A stretch of DNA of 64,000 nt, from NCBI RefSeq assembly GCF_016918855.1, contig NZ_JADKYB010000021.1:62001-126000 (forward strand), read 5' to 3'. Below the pieces are notes generated by a model that saw only the letters and a list, made by a program, of their open reading frames with translations, was not told the origin of the DNA and did no database searches. Below, piece after piece: positions 33,158-42,696 of the stretch. The position numbers and the translations under genes were made by a program. Positions within the stretch are counted from its first letter, which is position 1. The number at the start of each line of letters is the position of its first letter. The stretch comes from Actinacidiphila acididurans. Its GTDB lineage: Bacteria; Actinomycetota; Actinomycetes; Streptomycetales; Streptomycetaceae.

Positions 33158-34654
33158 GTGCTGCTGCGGAACGTGCGGATCGGTGCCGGGGAGCCGGTGC
33201 AGGTGGCCGTCGAGGGCGGGCTGATCACCGCGATCGAGCCGCTGACGACAGGGGCGACGGGAAGAAGCCACCGTCCCGGCCCCGGCCTCGATCCCAGCGT
33301 CGGCGAGGTCGTGGAATGCGGCGGCCGCACCCTGCTGCCGGGCCTGTGGGACGCCCACGTACACCTCGGGCAGTGGGCGGCGGCCCGGCGCCGGGTGGAC
33401 CTGACGGGCACGGGGTCGGCCCGGGAGGCGGCGGCCGCGATGGCGCGGGCCGCGGACCGCACCCCGCAGGGCGAACCGCTGATCGGATTCGGGTTCCGGG
33501 ACGCCCTGTGGCCCGACGCGATGGCACCGGATCTGCTGGAGTGGCCGGACCGGGCGCCCCGAGTCGTCGCGCTGATCAGCAACGACCTGCACACCGCCTG
33601 GCTGAACCGGGAGGCGCTGGCCGCGCTGGGGCTGGCCGGCCACCCGGACGGGGTGCTGCGGGAGGAGCCGGTGCTGGACGCGGCGGCCCGGCTCGGGCGG
33701 GCCACGCCCGAGGTCCGCGACCGGTGGGTGCGGGAGGCGGTACGCGAGGCCGCCCGCCGGGGCGTGACCGGCGTCATGGAGTTCGAGTACGCCGACAACC
33801 TGGCGGACTGGACCCGCCGGGCGGCCGCCTGGCCCGGCGGGCTGCCGCTGCGGGTGGCCGCCACGGTCTACCCGGACGCGCTGGAGCGGGCGATCGCGGC
33901 CGGCCGGCGCACCGGCGAGCCGGTACCGGGCACGGGCGGCCTGCTCACCACCGGCCCGCTCAAGCTCTTCGTGGACGGCTCGCTGAACACCCGCACCGCC
34001 CTGTGCCACGAGCCGTACCCGGCGACCGGCGGCCACGGGACGCTCCAGACGGAGCCGGAGGAGCTGGTGGCGCTGATGGTCCGGGCCGCCGCCCACGGCA
34101 TCCGCAGCGCCGTGCACGCCATCGGCGACCGCGCGGGCACCATCGCGCTGGACGCCTTCGACCGGGTGCCGGGCCCGGGCCGGATCGAGCACGCGCAACT
34201 GGTGGACCGCCGTGACCTGGCCCGCTACGCCCGGCCCGGCCTGGTGCTGGGCGTCCAGCCGGCGCACGCGGTGGACGACCGCGACGTCGCCGACCGGCAC
34301 TGGAAGGGGCGTACCGATCGCGCCTTCGCCTACGCGGAGCTGCTGCGGGCCGGTGCGCGGCTGGAGTTCGGCTCCGACGCACCGGTCTCGCCGCTCGACC
34401 CGTGGGTGGGCATATCGGCGGCGGTGCACCGTACGGGCGCGGACGGCCGGCCCTCCTGGCACCCGGAACAGGCCGTCCCGCTCGGCCAGGCGCTGGCGGC
34501 CTCGGTACGGACCGAGGTGGCCGTCGGGGCGCCCGCCGACCTGGTGATCGCCGACGCCGACCCGGCCGCGGCCGACGGCCCCGCGGCGCTGGCCGCGACC
34601 CCGGTGGCGGGCACCCTGGTGGCCGGGCGGTGGACCCACCGGGACGGGCTCTGA
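33158..34654 (+). CDS. Amidohydrolase, YtcJ/imidazolonepropionase-like
   Basis: A metal-dependent amidohydrolase of 498 residues from the GTG at 33158, which has AAGGGG 6 nt upstream. An earlier in-frame GTG at 33143 has no ribosome site. The HxH site is LLPGLWDAHVHLG. TTGPLKLFVDGSLNTRT carries the family Lys/Asp region. Later His ligands are in SAVHAIGDRA and RIEHAQLV, and the final Asp is in LEFGSDAPVSPLDPW. YtcJ-like enzymes hydrolyse C-N bonds in formamide-type or unknown substrates. There is no signal peptide. The gene is followed by tRNA genes. Confidence 0.88.
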   Translation: MLLRNVRIGAGEPVQVAVEGGLITAIEPLTTGATGRSHRPGPGLDPSVGEVVECGGRTLLPGLWDAHVHLGQWAAARRRVDLTGTGSAREAAAAMARAADRTPQGEPLIGFGFRDALWPDAMAPDLLEWPDRAPRVVALISNDLHTAWLNREALAALGLAGHPDGVLREEPVLDAAARLGRATPEVRDRWVREAVREAARRGVTGVMEFEYADNLADWTRRAAAWPGGLPLRVAATVYPDALERAIAAGRRTGEPVPGTGGLLTTGPLKLFVDGSLNTRTALCHEPYPATGGHGTLQTEPEELVALMVRAAAHGIRSAVHAIGDRAGTIALDAFDRVPGPGRIEHAQLVDRRDLARYARPGLVLGVQPAHAVDDRDVADRHWKGRTDRAFAYAELLRAGARLEFGSDAPVSPLDPWVGISAAVHRTGADGRPSWHPEQAVPLGQALAASVRTEVAVGAPADLVIADADPAAADGPAALAATPVAGTLVAGRWTHRDGL

Positions 34655-34875
34655 CCCGGCCGAACGGGTACGCGGACCGGCCGCGCCCCGCCTCGCCGTG
34701 GCGGGAGCGACCCCTCAGTTCTGATACGCTGATCCAGCGACAACGGCCCGCCGAAATGTCCGAAGGCTCACCGGAGAAACCCGGGATGGGCCGGACGGAC
34801 GGAAGCGGCGGGAGGGGCGCAAATCCGTGCGAGACCACAGCGCGACATGTGCAAGACTGGTCCCGCACCACGCAA
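34655..34875. other. Leader region of the tRNA-Asp/tRNA-Phe pair
   Basis: I see no protein gene. Bases around 34720-34735 include GATACGCTGAT, a possible extended -10 for the tRNAs, without a convincing -35. Confidence 0.3.
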
Positions 34876-34950
34876 GGTCCTGTGGAGCAGTTTGGAGTGC
34901 TCGCCACCCTGTCAAGGTGGAGGCCGCGGGTTCAAATCCCGTCAGGACCG
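34876..34950 (+). tRNA. tRNA-Asp (GTC), copy 1
   Basis: A complete cloverleaf of 75 nt: acceptor GGTCCTG/CAGGACC, anticodon stem CCACC/GGTGG with loop CTGTCAA (anticodon GTC), and T-arm with GTTCAAATC. CCA is not encoded. It is identical over its length to the copy at 39274-39348. Confidence 0.95.
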
Positions 34951-34954
34951 CTGC

Positions 34955-35028
34955 GGCTGGGTAGCTCAGTTGGTACGAGCGACCGCCTGAAAAGCGGTAG
35001 GTCGCCGGTTCGACCCCGGCCCCAGCCA
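34955..35028 (+). tRNA. tRNA-Phe (GAA)
   Basis: A 74-nt cloverleaf: acceptor GGCTGGG/CCCAGCC, anticodon stem ACCGC/GCGGT with loop CTGAAAA (anticodon GAA), T-loop GTTCGA. It lies 4 nt after tRNA-Asp, so the two are transcribed together. Confidence 0.95.
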
Positions 35029-35038
35029 CCGCACGATG

Positions 35039-35063
35039 TAGGGCCCGCCACGCGCGGGCCCTA
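35039..35063 (+). terminator. Terminator of the tRNA-Asp/tRNA-Phe unit
   Basis: TAGGGCCCGC (35039-35048) pairs with GCGGGCCCTA (35054-35063) across a 5-nt loop, immediately after tRNA-Phe. Confidence 0.7.
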
Positions 35064-35244
35064 TGTCGTTCCGGAACACTGGCGGCACCAGGGGCACCTC
35101 CGGGCACCTCGCCGCATTTCGGGACGCCTGCGGCCACATTCCCGGCGTCCCGCCCGCGGGCGATCCGGCCCGGGGTGTGATCTGCCGCGCCCCGCCCGAA
35201 ATAGGTTCGCCGCCCGCCGGTCCGGATGCGATGCTGGACCGCGT

Positions 35245-38200
35245 ATGTCTACCCAACCCTCCTCCTCCGCTGAGCTGGCCCGACGCCTGCCCTCGCTGAC
35301 CCTGCGGGACGAGCAGCGCCTCGGTCGCCGGCTGGACGGTGTCCGGCGGATACGGAAACCCGAGGCGCGCGCCGCCGTCCTGGCCGAGATCGAGGCCGGG
35401 ATCACCACTGCCGAGGAGCGGGTCGCCCGGCGCCGGTCGGCCGTGCCCGCGATCACGTATCCCCAGGCCCTGCCGGTCAGCCAGAAGAAGGACGAGATCC
35501 TGGCGGCCATCCGTGACCACCAGGTGGTGATCGTGGCCGGCGAGACCGGATCGGGCAAGACCACCCAGATCCCGAAGATCTGCCTGGAGCTCGGCCGGGG
35601 CGTGCGCGGCCTGATCGGGCACACCCAGCCGCGCCGGATCGCCGCCCGGACCGTGGCCGAGCGCATCGCCGAGGAGCTGACCACCCCGCTCGGCCAGGCG
35701 GTCGGCTGGAAGGTCCGCTTCACCGACCAGGTCAGCGACAGCACCCTGGTGAAGCTGATGACCGACGGCATCATGCTCGCCGAGATCCAGACCGACCGCG
35801 AGCTGCGCGCGTACGACACGATCATCATCGACGAGGCCCACGAGCGCAGCCTCAACATCGACTTCATCCTGGGCTACCTGGCCCAGCTGCTGCCCCGCCG
35901 CCCGGACCTGAAGGTCGTCATCACCTCGGCGACCATCGACCCCGAGCGCTTCTCCCGGCACTTCGGCGACGCCCCGATCGTGGAGGTCAGCGGGCGTACG
36001 TACCCGGTGGAGGTGCGCTACCGGCCGCTGCTGGACGAGGAGTCCGAGGATCCCGACCGCGACCAGATCACCGCGATCTGCGACGCGGTCGACGAGCTCC
36101 AGGCCGAGGGGCCCGGCGACATCCTGGTCTTCCTGTCCGGCGAGCGGGAGATCCGCGACACCGCCGACGCGCTGGGCAAGCGGAATCTGCGCCACACCGA
36201 GGTGCTGCCGCTGTACGCACGGCTGTCCTCGGCCGAGCAGCACCGGGTCTTCCAGCAGCACACCGGCCGCCGGGTCGTGCTGGCCACCAACGTCGCCGAG
36301 ACGTCGCTGACGGTGCCCGGCATCCGGTACGTGATCGACCCGGGCACCGCCCGTATCTCCCGCTACAGCCACCGCACCAAGGTGCAGCGGCTGCCGATCG
36401 AGCGGATCAGCCAGGCCAGCGCCAACCAGCGCAAGGGCCGCTGCGGCCGTACCGCCGACGGCATCTGCATCCGGCTGTACGACGAGGCCGACTTCGTGTC
36501 CCGGCCGGAGTTCACCGACGCCGAGATCCTGCGCACCAACCTGGCCTCGGTCATCCTGCAGATGACCGCCGCGGGCCTGGGCGACATAGAGAAGTTCCCC
36601 TTCATCGACCCGCCGGACCGCCGCAACGTCAAGGACGGCGTGCAACTGCTGGAGGAGCTCGGCGCGCTGGACCCGCAGGCCAAGGACCCGCGGGCGCGGC
36701 TGACGCAGACCGGGCGGCGCCTCGCCCAGCTCCCGGTGGACCCGCGGCTGGCCCGGATGGTGCTGGAGGCGGACCGCAACGGCTGCGTGCGCGAGGTGAT
36801 GGTGATCGCCGCCGCGCTGTCCATCCAGGACCCGCGGGAGCGGCCGGCGGACAAGCAGACCCAGGCCGACCAGCAGCACGCCAGGTTCCGCGACGAGAAC
36901 AGCGACTTCCTGGCCTTCCTCAACCTGTGGCGCTACATCCGCGAGCGGCAGAAGGAGCTGTCCTCCTCCGCCTTCCGCCGGATGTGCCGCAACGAGTACC
37001 TGAACTACCTGCGGATCCGCGAGTGGCAGGACATCTACAGCCAACTGCGCACCATCGCCCAGCAGATGGACATCAAGACCGCCGAGCAGGACGCCGATCC
37101 GCAGCGCGTCCACCTGTCGCTGCTGGCCGGCCTGCTGTCGCACATCGGGCTGAAGAACACCGTCGCCGAGGGCGGCAAGGAGACCGCGCGGAACGAGTAC
37201 CTGGGCGCCCGCAGCGCCAAGTTCGCGGTGTTCCCCGGCTCGGCGCTGTTCAAGAAGCCGCCGCGGTGGGTGATGTCGGCCGAGCTGGTGGAGACCTCGC
37301 GGCTGTGGGCGCGGGTCAACGCCCGCATCGAGCCGGAGTGGGTCGAGCCGCTGGCCGAGCACCTGGTCAAGCGCAGTTACAGCGAGCCGCACTGGGAGAA
37401 GGACCAGGCGGCGGTGATGGCGTACGAGCGGGTGACGCTGTACGGGATCCCGCTGGTGGCGCAGCGCAAGGTGAACTACGGGCGGATCGACCCGGAGGTC
37501 TCCCGCGAGCTGTTCATCCGCGGCGCCCTGGTCGAGGGCGACTGGCGCACCCACCACCAGTTCTTCCACGACAACCGCAAACTGCTGGGCGAGGTCGAGG
37601 AGTTGGAGCACCGCGCCCGGCGCCGCGACATCCTGGTCGACGACGAGACGCTGTTCGACTTCTACGACGCGCGGCTGCCCGAGCACGTGGTCTCCGGCGC
37701 CCACTTCGACTCCTGGTGGAAGCACAAGCGCCGCGAGGAGCCGGAGCTGCTCAACTTCGAGCAGTCGATGCTGATCAACGAGAACGCGGAGGCGGTCACC
37801 AAGGCCGACTACCCGGACTCCTGGCGGCAGGGCGCGCTGAAGTTCCGGGTCACCTACCAGTTCGAGCCGGGCACGGACGCGGACGGCGTGACCGTGCACA
37901 TCCCCTTGCAGGTGCTCAACCAGGCGACGCCGGCCGGCTTCGACTGGCAGATCCCGGGCCTGCGCGAGGCCGTGGTCACCGAGCTGATCCGCTCGCTGCC
38001 CAAGGCGATCCGGCGCAATTACGTACCGGCGCCGAACTACGCCAAGCGGTTCCTGGACCTCGCGGTGGCCGGACCCGACCCCTTGCCGGCCGTGCTGGCG
38101 CGGGAGTTGCAGCGGATGGTCGGGGTGCCGGTCGCCGCGGAGGACTTCGACCTGGCGAAGGTGCCGGACCACCTGAAGGTCACCTTCCGGGTGGTGGACG

Positions 38201-39219
38201 AGCGGCGCCGTGCGATCGCCGAGGACAAGGACCTGGACGCGCTGAAGCTGCGGCTGAAGCCGAAGACCCGGGAGGCCATCACACGGGCCTTCGAGCGGTC
38301 CCCTGACGCCTCGCAGGCCGGCCTTGCGTCGGTGGAGCAGCGCACCGGGCTGACCGACTGGAGCGTGGGCACGCTGCCGCGCACCTTCGAGACGCGGCGG
38401 GCCGGGCAGCCGGTCAAGGCGTATCCGGCGCTGGTGGACGAGGGTTCCTCGGTGGCGGTGCGGCTGTTCGACACCGAGCTGGAGCAGGCCGAGGCGATGT
38501 GGCGCGGCACGCGCCGGCTGATCGTGCTCAACGTGCCCGTGAACCCGGCCAAGTTCGCTGCCGACCGGCTCACCAACCAGCAGAAGCTGGCCCTGTCCCG
38601 CAACCCGCACGGCAGCGTCCAGGCGCTGTTCGAGGACTGCGCGACCGCCGCCGCGGACCGGCTGATCGCCGAGCACGGCGGGCCGGCCTGGGACGAGGAG
38701 GCGTACCGCAAGCTGTACGACGCGGTGCGCGCGGACCTGGTGGAGCTGACCGGGCGGGCCGTCGAGCGGGTGCAGCAGGTGCTGGCCGCCTGGCAGTCCT
38801 GCGAGCGGCGGCTGGCGGCGACCAGGAGCCCGGCGCTGGTGGCCGGCCTGGCGGACGTGCGCGAGCAGCTGACCGCGCTGATCCACCCCGGCTTCGTCAC
38901 CGAGACCGGGCTGCGGCGGCTGCCGGACCTGATGCGCTACCTGGTGGCCGTGGACCGGCGGCTCCAGCAGATGCCGCAGGGCGTCGAGCGGGACGCCACC
39001 CGCATGGCCAAGGTCCGGGAACTCCAGGCGGAGTACGCCGAGCTGCTGGCCGCCCAGCCGGCCGGGCGGCCGGTGCCGCCCGCGGTGCGGGACATCCGCT
39101 GGATGCTGGAGGAGCTGCGGGTCAGCTACTTCGCGCACGCGCTGGGCACGGCCTTCCCGGTCTCCGACAAGCGGGTGATGAAGGCGCTGGACGAGGGCTG
39201 GGCGGCCGTTCCGGCCTGA
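35245..39219 (+). CDS. hrpA: ATP-dependent RNA helicase HrpA (DEAH box)
   Basis: A 1324-residue DEAH-box helicase, close to the usual HrpA length of about 1300. Motif I GETGSGKTTQ is at about residue 99, TQPRRIAARTVAER at about 130, DEAHERS at about 196 and TSATID shortly after. LATNVAETSLTVPGIRYV and QRKGRCGRTADG (motif VI) complete the core. HA2/OB-fold and the long HrpA-specific C-terminal region (DUF3418-type, ending RVSYFAHALGTAFPVSDKR) follow. HrpA unwinds RNA and resolves stalled ribosomes in E. coli; that role is transferred by family. The ATG at 35245 lacks a good SD. The gene is flanked by identical tRNA-Asp genes. Confidence 0.93.
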   Translation: MSTQPSSSAELARRLPSLTLRDEQRLGRRLDGVRRIRKPEARAAVLAEIEAGITTAEERVARRRSAVPAITYPQALPVSQKKDEILAAIRDHQVVIVAGETGSGKTTQIPKICLELGRGVRGLIGHTQPRRIAARTVAERIAEELTTPLGQAVGWKVRFTDQVSDSTLVKLMTDGIMLAEIQTDRELRAYDTIIIDEAHERSLNIDFILGYLAQLLPRRPDLKVVITSATIDPERFSRHFGDAPIVEVSGRTYPVEVRYRPLLDEESEDPDRDQITAICDAVDELQAEGPGDILVFLSGEREIRDTADALGKRNLRHTEVLPLYARLSSAEQHRVFQQHTGRRVVLATNVAETSLTVPGIRYVIDPGTARISRYSHRTKVQRLPIERISQASANQRKGRCGRTADGICIRLYDEADFVSRPEFTDAEILRTNLASVILQMTAAGLGDIEKFPFIDPPDRRNVKDGVQLLEELGALDPQAKDPRARLTQTGRRLAQLPVDPRLARMVLEADRNGCVREVMVIAAALSIQDPRERPADKQTQADQQHARFRDENSDFLAFLNLWRYIRERQKELSSSAFRRMCRNEYLNYLRIREWQDIYSQLRTIAQQMDIKTAEQDADPQRVHLSLLAGLLSHIGLKNTVAEGGKETARNEYLGARSAKFAVFPGSALFKKPPRWVMSAELVETSRLWARVNARIEPEWVEPLAEHLVKRSYSEPHWEKDQAAVMAYERVTLYGIPLVAQRKVNYGRIDPEVSRELFIRGALVEGDWRTHHQFFHDNRKLLGEVEELEHRARRRDILVDDETLFDFYDARLPEHVVSGAHFDSWWKHKRREEPELLNFEQSMLINENAEAVTKADYPDSWRQGALKFRVTYQFEPGTDADGVTVHIPLQVLNQATPAGFDWQIPGLREAVVTELIRSLPKAIRRNYVPAPNYAKRFLDLAVAGPDPLPAVLARELQRMVGVPVAAEDFDLAKVPDHLKVTFRVVDERRRAIAEDKDLDALKLRLKPKTREAITRAFERSPDASQAGLASVEQRTGLTDWSVGTLPRTFETRRAGQPVKAYPALVDEGSSVAVRLFDTELEQAEAMWRGTRRLIVLNVPVNPAKFAADRLTNQQKLALSRNPHGSVQALFEDCATAAADRLIAEHGGPAWDEEAYRKLYDAVRADLVELTGRAVERVQQVLAAWQSCERRLAATRSPALVAGLADVREQLTALIHPGFVTETGLRRLPDLMRYLVAVDRRLQQMPQGVERDATRMAKVRELQAEYAELLAAQPAGRPVPPAVRDIRWMLEELRVSYFAHALGTAFPVSDKRVMKALDEGWAAVPA

Positions 39220-39231
39220 CCTCGCAACGAG

Positions 39232-39260
39232 TTCGACCGCACCCCCTGACCTGCTGTACA
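39232..39260 (+). promoter_or_regulatory. Candidate promoter of the second tRNA-Asp gene
   Basis: TTCGAC (39232-39237) and TGTACA (39255-39260) are separated by 17 bp, ending 13 nt before the mature tRNA 5' end. An overlapping TACAGT is an alternative -10. Confidence 0.4.
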
Positions 39261-39273
39261 GTCTTCCTCGCGA

Positions 39274-39348
39274 GGTCCTGTGGAGCAGTTTGGAGTGCTC
39301 GCCACCCTGTCAAGGTGGAGGCCGCGGGTTCAAATCCCGTCAGGACCG
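39274..39348 (+). tRNA. tRNA-Asp (GTC), copy 2
   Basis: Same 75-nt sequence as the copy at 34876-34950, with anticodon GTC in loop CTGTCAA. It has its own terminator just downstream. CCA is not encoded. Confidence 0.95.
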
Positions 39349-39355
39349 CAGTAAT

Positions 39356-39392
39356 CGAAGGGCCCGACTCCCAACCGGAGTCGGGCCCTTCG
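39356..39392 (+). terminator. Terminator of the second tRNA-Asp gene
   Basis: The 16-bp arms 39356-39371 and 39377-39392 are perfectly complementary with a 5-nt loop, 8 nt past the tRNA. Confidence 0.85.
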
Positions 39393-39708
39393 GCGTTGGC
39401 GGACCGCGCACCGGCACCGGCCGGTTCCCGTGCCGCGACTGGGTCTGCTGAGGCGGGAGTTCCCTACCCCACCGGAGAGATCACCAGCAAGTCACCAGGC
39501 ATGTGACGGGAGTCACCTAAATTCGCCCGGAACTCAGGGAACTTGAGGCTCTCCGGAAGGCCCTCGATTTAATATGTGCAATGGCACCCTCCTGTCCCAA
39601 CCGTCCCAGTCACGTCCAGCGCGGCACATTCACGGCACCCCGGAGAGCACCCGGAGCGCGGAAACGATCGCCTCGGGCATCGAGATGACACAGAGACGGC
39701 ACAGAAAA
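39393..39708. other. Gene-free interval between tRNA-Asp and the bldC terminator
   Basis: I find no supported gene. There is an AT-richer patch (GATTTAATATG, about 39567-39577) that is unusual for this GC-rich DNA and could be part of a promoter, but nothing downstream on the plus strand looks coding. Confidence 0.4.
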
Positions 39709-39742
39709 GACCGCATCGGACCCGGCGGAGTCCGATGCGGTC
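39709..39742 (-). terminator. Intrinsic terminator of bldC
   Basis: GACCGCATCGGAC (39709-39721) pairs perfectly with 39730-39742 around an 8-nt loop. On the minus strand the stem is followed by TTTTCTG. This gives bldC an mRNA 3' region of about 140 nt. Confidence 0.8.
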
Positions 39743-39879
39743 AAGGTCACTTCTGGCCGGTTTCCCGGCGGAACCGGAGGCGTCCTGGAGGGGGCGAGGA
39801 GGCCGCCGGAGGGCGTTGTCGAGGGGTGGGGGCCCCGCGAAACCGCCCGGACGTGCTGTGAAGAGCTGTGAAGAGCTTG

Positions 39880-40086
39880 TCAGGCCTCGCTGCGCTGCTG
39901 CGGAATGCCCGCCAGCAGCGCGCGGACCTCCGCCTCGCGGTACCGGCGGTGCCCGCCGAGCGTGCGGATGGACGTGAGCTTGCCGGCCTTGGCCCAGCGC
40001 GTGACCGTCTTCGGGTCGACGCGGAACATGGTCGCGACCTCGGCAGGGGTAAGCAACGGCTCGGCATCAGGGGTGCGAGCGGTCAT
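39880..40086 (-). CDS. bldC: Developmental regulator BldC (MerR-like DNA-binding domain)
   Basis: A 68-residue protein made only of a MerR-type winged helix (LLTPAEVATMFRVDPKTVTR and AGKLTSIRTLGGHRRYREAE). To my knowledge it is essentially the same as BldC of model Streptomyces. BldC binds DNA head-to-tail on direct repeats, represses sporulation genes during vegetative growth and affects antibiotic production. AAGGAGG lies upstream of the ATG. A short hairpin with arms GAACC/GGTTC (40109-40123) lies about 12 nt before this SD. It has its own terminator. Confidence 0.97.
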   Translation of the reverse strand: MTARTPDAEPLLTPAEVATMFRVDPKTVTRWAKAGKLTSIRTLGGHRRYREAEVRALLAGIPQQRSEA

Positions 40087-40561
40087 GAGCGGCCTCCTTG
40101 AGAGAACCGAACCAACGCGGTTCTTTCCTCTGAATTCTGCACCTTGGCCCCCGTTGCCCGAAATGGCGGACGAGGGCCGAGTCGGTAATAGGACGAACGG
40201 CTTGTCCTCGGCACTACAACTACACCATCCGTCCAGCCGCGTCGGCCAAACCGATGGATTTGCCCTCTCAGGTGTTCAACCTCGACGGAAGCCGATGGAC
40301 CATGCCATAGCGGACAGTCACCCCAACGTGACGATCAGTCACAGCACGATCATCTGCCACATCCCCACCTTCGATACGAGCCCGAGGCGGACCCGATGTC
40401 CCATTTTGGCATGACACATGGTGATGCAAGCAAGAGATCGGTCACGTGCTCTGCGTCACCCTTGGGCCACAGCCCCCACCTGTCAACGACACGCCACATC
40501 TCTCAACAACAGAAGCGTCCGTCACTTCGGAAGTGTCACAGTGCGGGGCGAACCGCCCGGA
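40087..40561. other. bldC upstream region, no gene
   Basis: This 475-base intergenic stretch separates bldC from the next gene upstream on the same strand. It includes the small hairpin at 40109-40123. I see no confident -35/-10 pair and no coding frame with a ribosome site. It is likely the bldC promoter and long leader. Confidence 0.45.
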
Positions 40562-41407
40562 TCAGCTCGAGAACTGCAGTTCGCGGACCGCGCGCCAGCG
40601 CTCGGTGAGCCGGTCGTAGGCCGTGCCGGCCCGCTCGCTGTCGCCCGAACGCAGCGCCGCCAGCGCCTCGGTCATGTCCGCGGCCGAGCAGTCCGCGGCC
40701 AGCCGGTCCGGGCCGAGGGTGTGCACCAGCCCGCCGTAGTCGAGTTCGACCAGCGAGCGCGGGTGGAACTCCTCCAGCCAGCGCCCCACGTCGATCAGCC
40801 CGTCGATCAGCGGGCCCTCCTCCAGGGTGTCCTTGAGCACCCGAAGCCCGCGCGCCACCCGCCGCCTGGCCTGCACCATCGGGGTGCGGTAGCGCAGCAG
40901 CGGCTCCTTGGACTCCCCCGCGCCCGCCGGCTCGTACTCCCGCTCCTCGGCGGACACCAGGACGAACCACCCCGACGGCACATGCCAGGTGGCCGATCTG
41001 ATCCATGGCCGGGCGTCCGGATTGCGTTCCCGCCACGCCTCGTGGTCCGCCGCGGCCTGGCGGCGCACCACCGGCGGCAGCATCGCGTCGAGCACCGACT
41101 CGGGCAGCAGCCCGGCGACCTGTTCCAGCGCCAGCCAGCCGCGCAGCCGGGTGCGCCACGGGCAGATGTGGGTCACCCCGCCGACCACCGCCACGAAGGC
41201 GTCGCGGCTCTCGTGCACCGGCACGGCCACCGGCGGCACCGGCACCAGATCGGCCAGGGACTGCCGCAGTTCGTCCTGTGCGGTCCTGACACGGCCCGCC
41301 GCGGCATATCGGTTCCAGTGGCTGCGTTCGGGCTCGGGAAAGGCCGCCAGCGGCTCGTACACCCGCAGATACGCCGTGTACGGGACCAGTACCGGTGAAC
41401 CGCCCAC
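40562..41407 (-). CDS. Conserved actinomycete protein of unknown function
   Basis: A 281-residue soluble protein. The GTG at 41407 has GGGAG upstream and gives the N-terminus VGGSPVLVPYTAYLRVYEPLAAF. The frame stays open upstream to 41527 without a ribosome site. The body is rich in Trp, Arg and Pro (HICPWRTRLRGWLALEQVAGLLP, WHVPSGWFVLVSAEERE). Helical segments near the C-terminus (LIDGLIDVGRWLEEFHPRS, MTEALAALRSGD) follow. Its place between bldC and vdh is, from memory, conserved in Streptomyces. No enzymatic motif is recognised. Confidence 0.8.
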   Translation of the reverse strand: MGGSPVLVPYTAYLRVYEPLAAFPEPERSHWNRYAAAGRVRTAQDELRQSLADLVPVPPVAVPVHESRDAFVAVVGGVTHICPWRTRLRGWLALEQVAGLLPESVLDAMLPPVVRRQAAADHEAWRERNPDARPWIRSATWHVPSGWFVLVSAEEREYEPAGAGESKEPLLRYRTPMVQARRRVARGLRVLKDTLEEGPLIDGLIDVGRWLEEFHPRSLVELDYGGLVHTLGPDRLAADCSAADMTEALAALRSGDSERAGTAYDRLTERWRAVRELQFSS

Positions 41408-41580
41408 ACCCGCTCCCTCGCCCGCTGTGCCGCCCCTCCCGATCGTCCCACGCGTCGATACGGTGCGGAGGTGATCCCGGCCACCCGCCGCAGGGCCTAG
41501 TGTGATGACCGTCGAGCCCTCCGCCACCCTTACGGGGGGCGAGACGACACACGGACCACTGGACCATGGGAGTCACCACC

Positions 41581-42696
41581 GTGACCGCTGTATCCGATGT
41601 ACCGGGAAGTTCTGTCGCCAAGCTGTTCCGATCGGAGCAGGGCGGACATGAACAGGTCGTCCTCTGCCAGGACCGCGCCACCGGCCTGAAGGCCGTCATC
41701 GCGATCCACTCCACCGCCCTGGGCCCCGCCCTGGGCGGCACCCGCTTCCACGCCTACGCCTCCGACGACGAGGCCGTCGAGGACGCCATCAACCTCTCGC
41801 GCGGCATGTCGTACAAGAACGCACTGGCCGGCCTTGACCTCGGTGGCGGCAAGGCCGTCATCATCGGGGACCCCGACACCCTCAAGACCGAGGAACTGCT
41901 GCTGGCCTACGGCCGCTGCGTGGCCGCGCTCGGCGGCCGGTACGTCACCGCCTGCGATGTCGGCACCTATGTCGCGGACATGGACGTCGTCGCCCGCGAG
42001 AACCCCTGGACCACCGGTCGCTCCCCCGAGCAGGGCGGCGCCGGCGACTCCTCCGTGCTGACCGCCTTCGGCGTCTTCCAGGGCATGCGCGCCGCGGCCG
42101 CCACCCAGTGGGGCGACCCGTCGCTGCGCGGCCGCCGGGTCGGCGTGGCCGGCGTCGGCAAGGTCGGCCACCTGCTGGTCGAGCACCTGCTGGCGGACGG
42201 CGCCGAGGTCGTCGTCACCGACGTGCGGGCCGGCGCGGTACAGCGCGTGCTGGACCGCCACCCCGGGGTGACCGCGGTCGCCGACACCGCGGCACTGGTC
42301 CGTACTCCCCTGGACGTGTACGCGCCCTGCGCGCTCGGCGGCGCGCTGGACGACGTGACGGTGCCCGCCCTGACCGCCACCGTGGTGTGCGGCGCGGCCA
42401 ACAACCAGCTCGCCCACCCGGGCGTGGAGAAGGACCTCGCCGACCGCGGGATCCTCTACGCGCCGGACTACGTGGTGAACTCCGGCGGCGTCATCCAGGT
42501 CGCCGACGAGCTGCACGGCTTCGACTTCGAGCGGGCCAAGGCCAAGGCGACCCGGATCCACGACACCACTCTGGCCATTTTCGAGCGGGCCAAGGTGGAC
42601 GGAGTGCCGCCGGCGGTGGCCGCGGACCGGCTGGCCGAGCAGCGCATCGCCGACCGCACCCCGGCCGACCGGTGGCTGCGGCCCGAGGTCTCCTGA
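41581..42696 (+). CDS. vdh: Valine (branched-chain amino acid) dehydrogenase
   Basis: A 371-residue Leu/Val/Phe dehydrogenase. It oxidatively deaminates valine and other branched amino acids with NAD, supplying acyl-CoA precursors. The substrate-domain motif GPALGGTRFHAY, the catalytic Lys in MSYKNALAGLDLGGGKAVI, and the NAD motif GVAGVGKVGHLLVEHLL are present. CGAANNQLAHPGVEKDL is also a family signature. The GTG at 41581 sits 8 nt after GGGAG and gives an N-terminus like other Streptomyces Vdh proteins; the in-frame ATG at 41566 overlaps that SD and is less likely. Confidence 0.93.
   Translation: MTAVSDVPGSSVAKLFRSEQGGHEQVVLCQDRATGLKAVIAIHSTALGPALGGTRFHAYASDDEAVEDAINLSRGMSYKNALAGLDLGGGKAVIIGDPDTLKTEELLLAYGRCVAALGGRYVTACDVGTYVADMDVVARENPWTTGRSPEQGGAGDSSVLTAFGVFQGMRAAAATQWGDPSLRGRRVGVAGVGKVGHLLVEHLLADGAEVVVTDVRAGAVQRVLDRHPGVTAVADTAALVRTPLDVYAPCALGGALDDVTVPALTATVVCGAANNQLAHPGVEKDLADRGILYAPDYVVNSGGVIQVADELHGFDFERAKAKATRIHDTTLAIFERAKVDGVPPAVAADRLAEQRIADRTPADRWLRPEVS

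Noticed and set aside
34966..39138. A 1390-codon minus-strand frame opposite hrpA
   Set aside because: It is a GC-bias shadow: the plus frame has full HrpA motifs, and the minus frame runs through tRNA genes.
39567..39577. An AT-rich promoter driving a plus-strand gene near 39574
   Set aside because: The downstream frames cross the bldC terminator and lie opposite the bldC 3' region, with no coding character.
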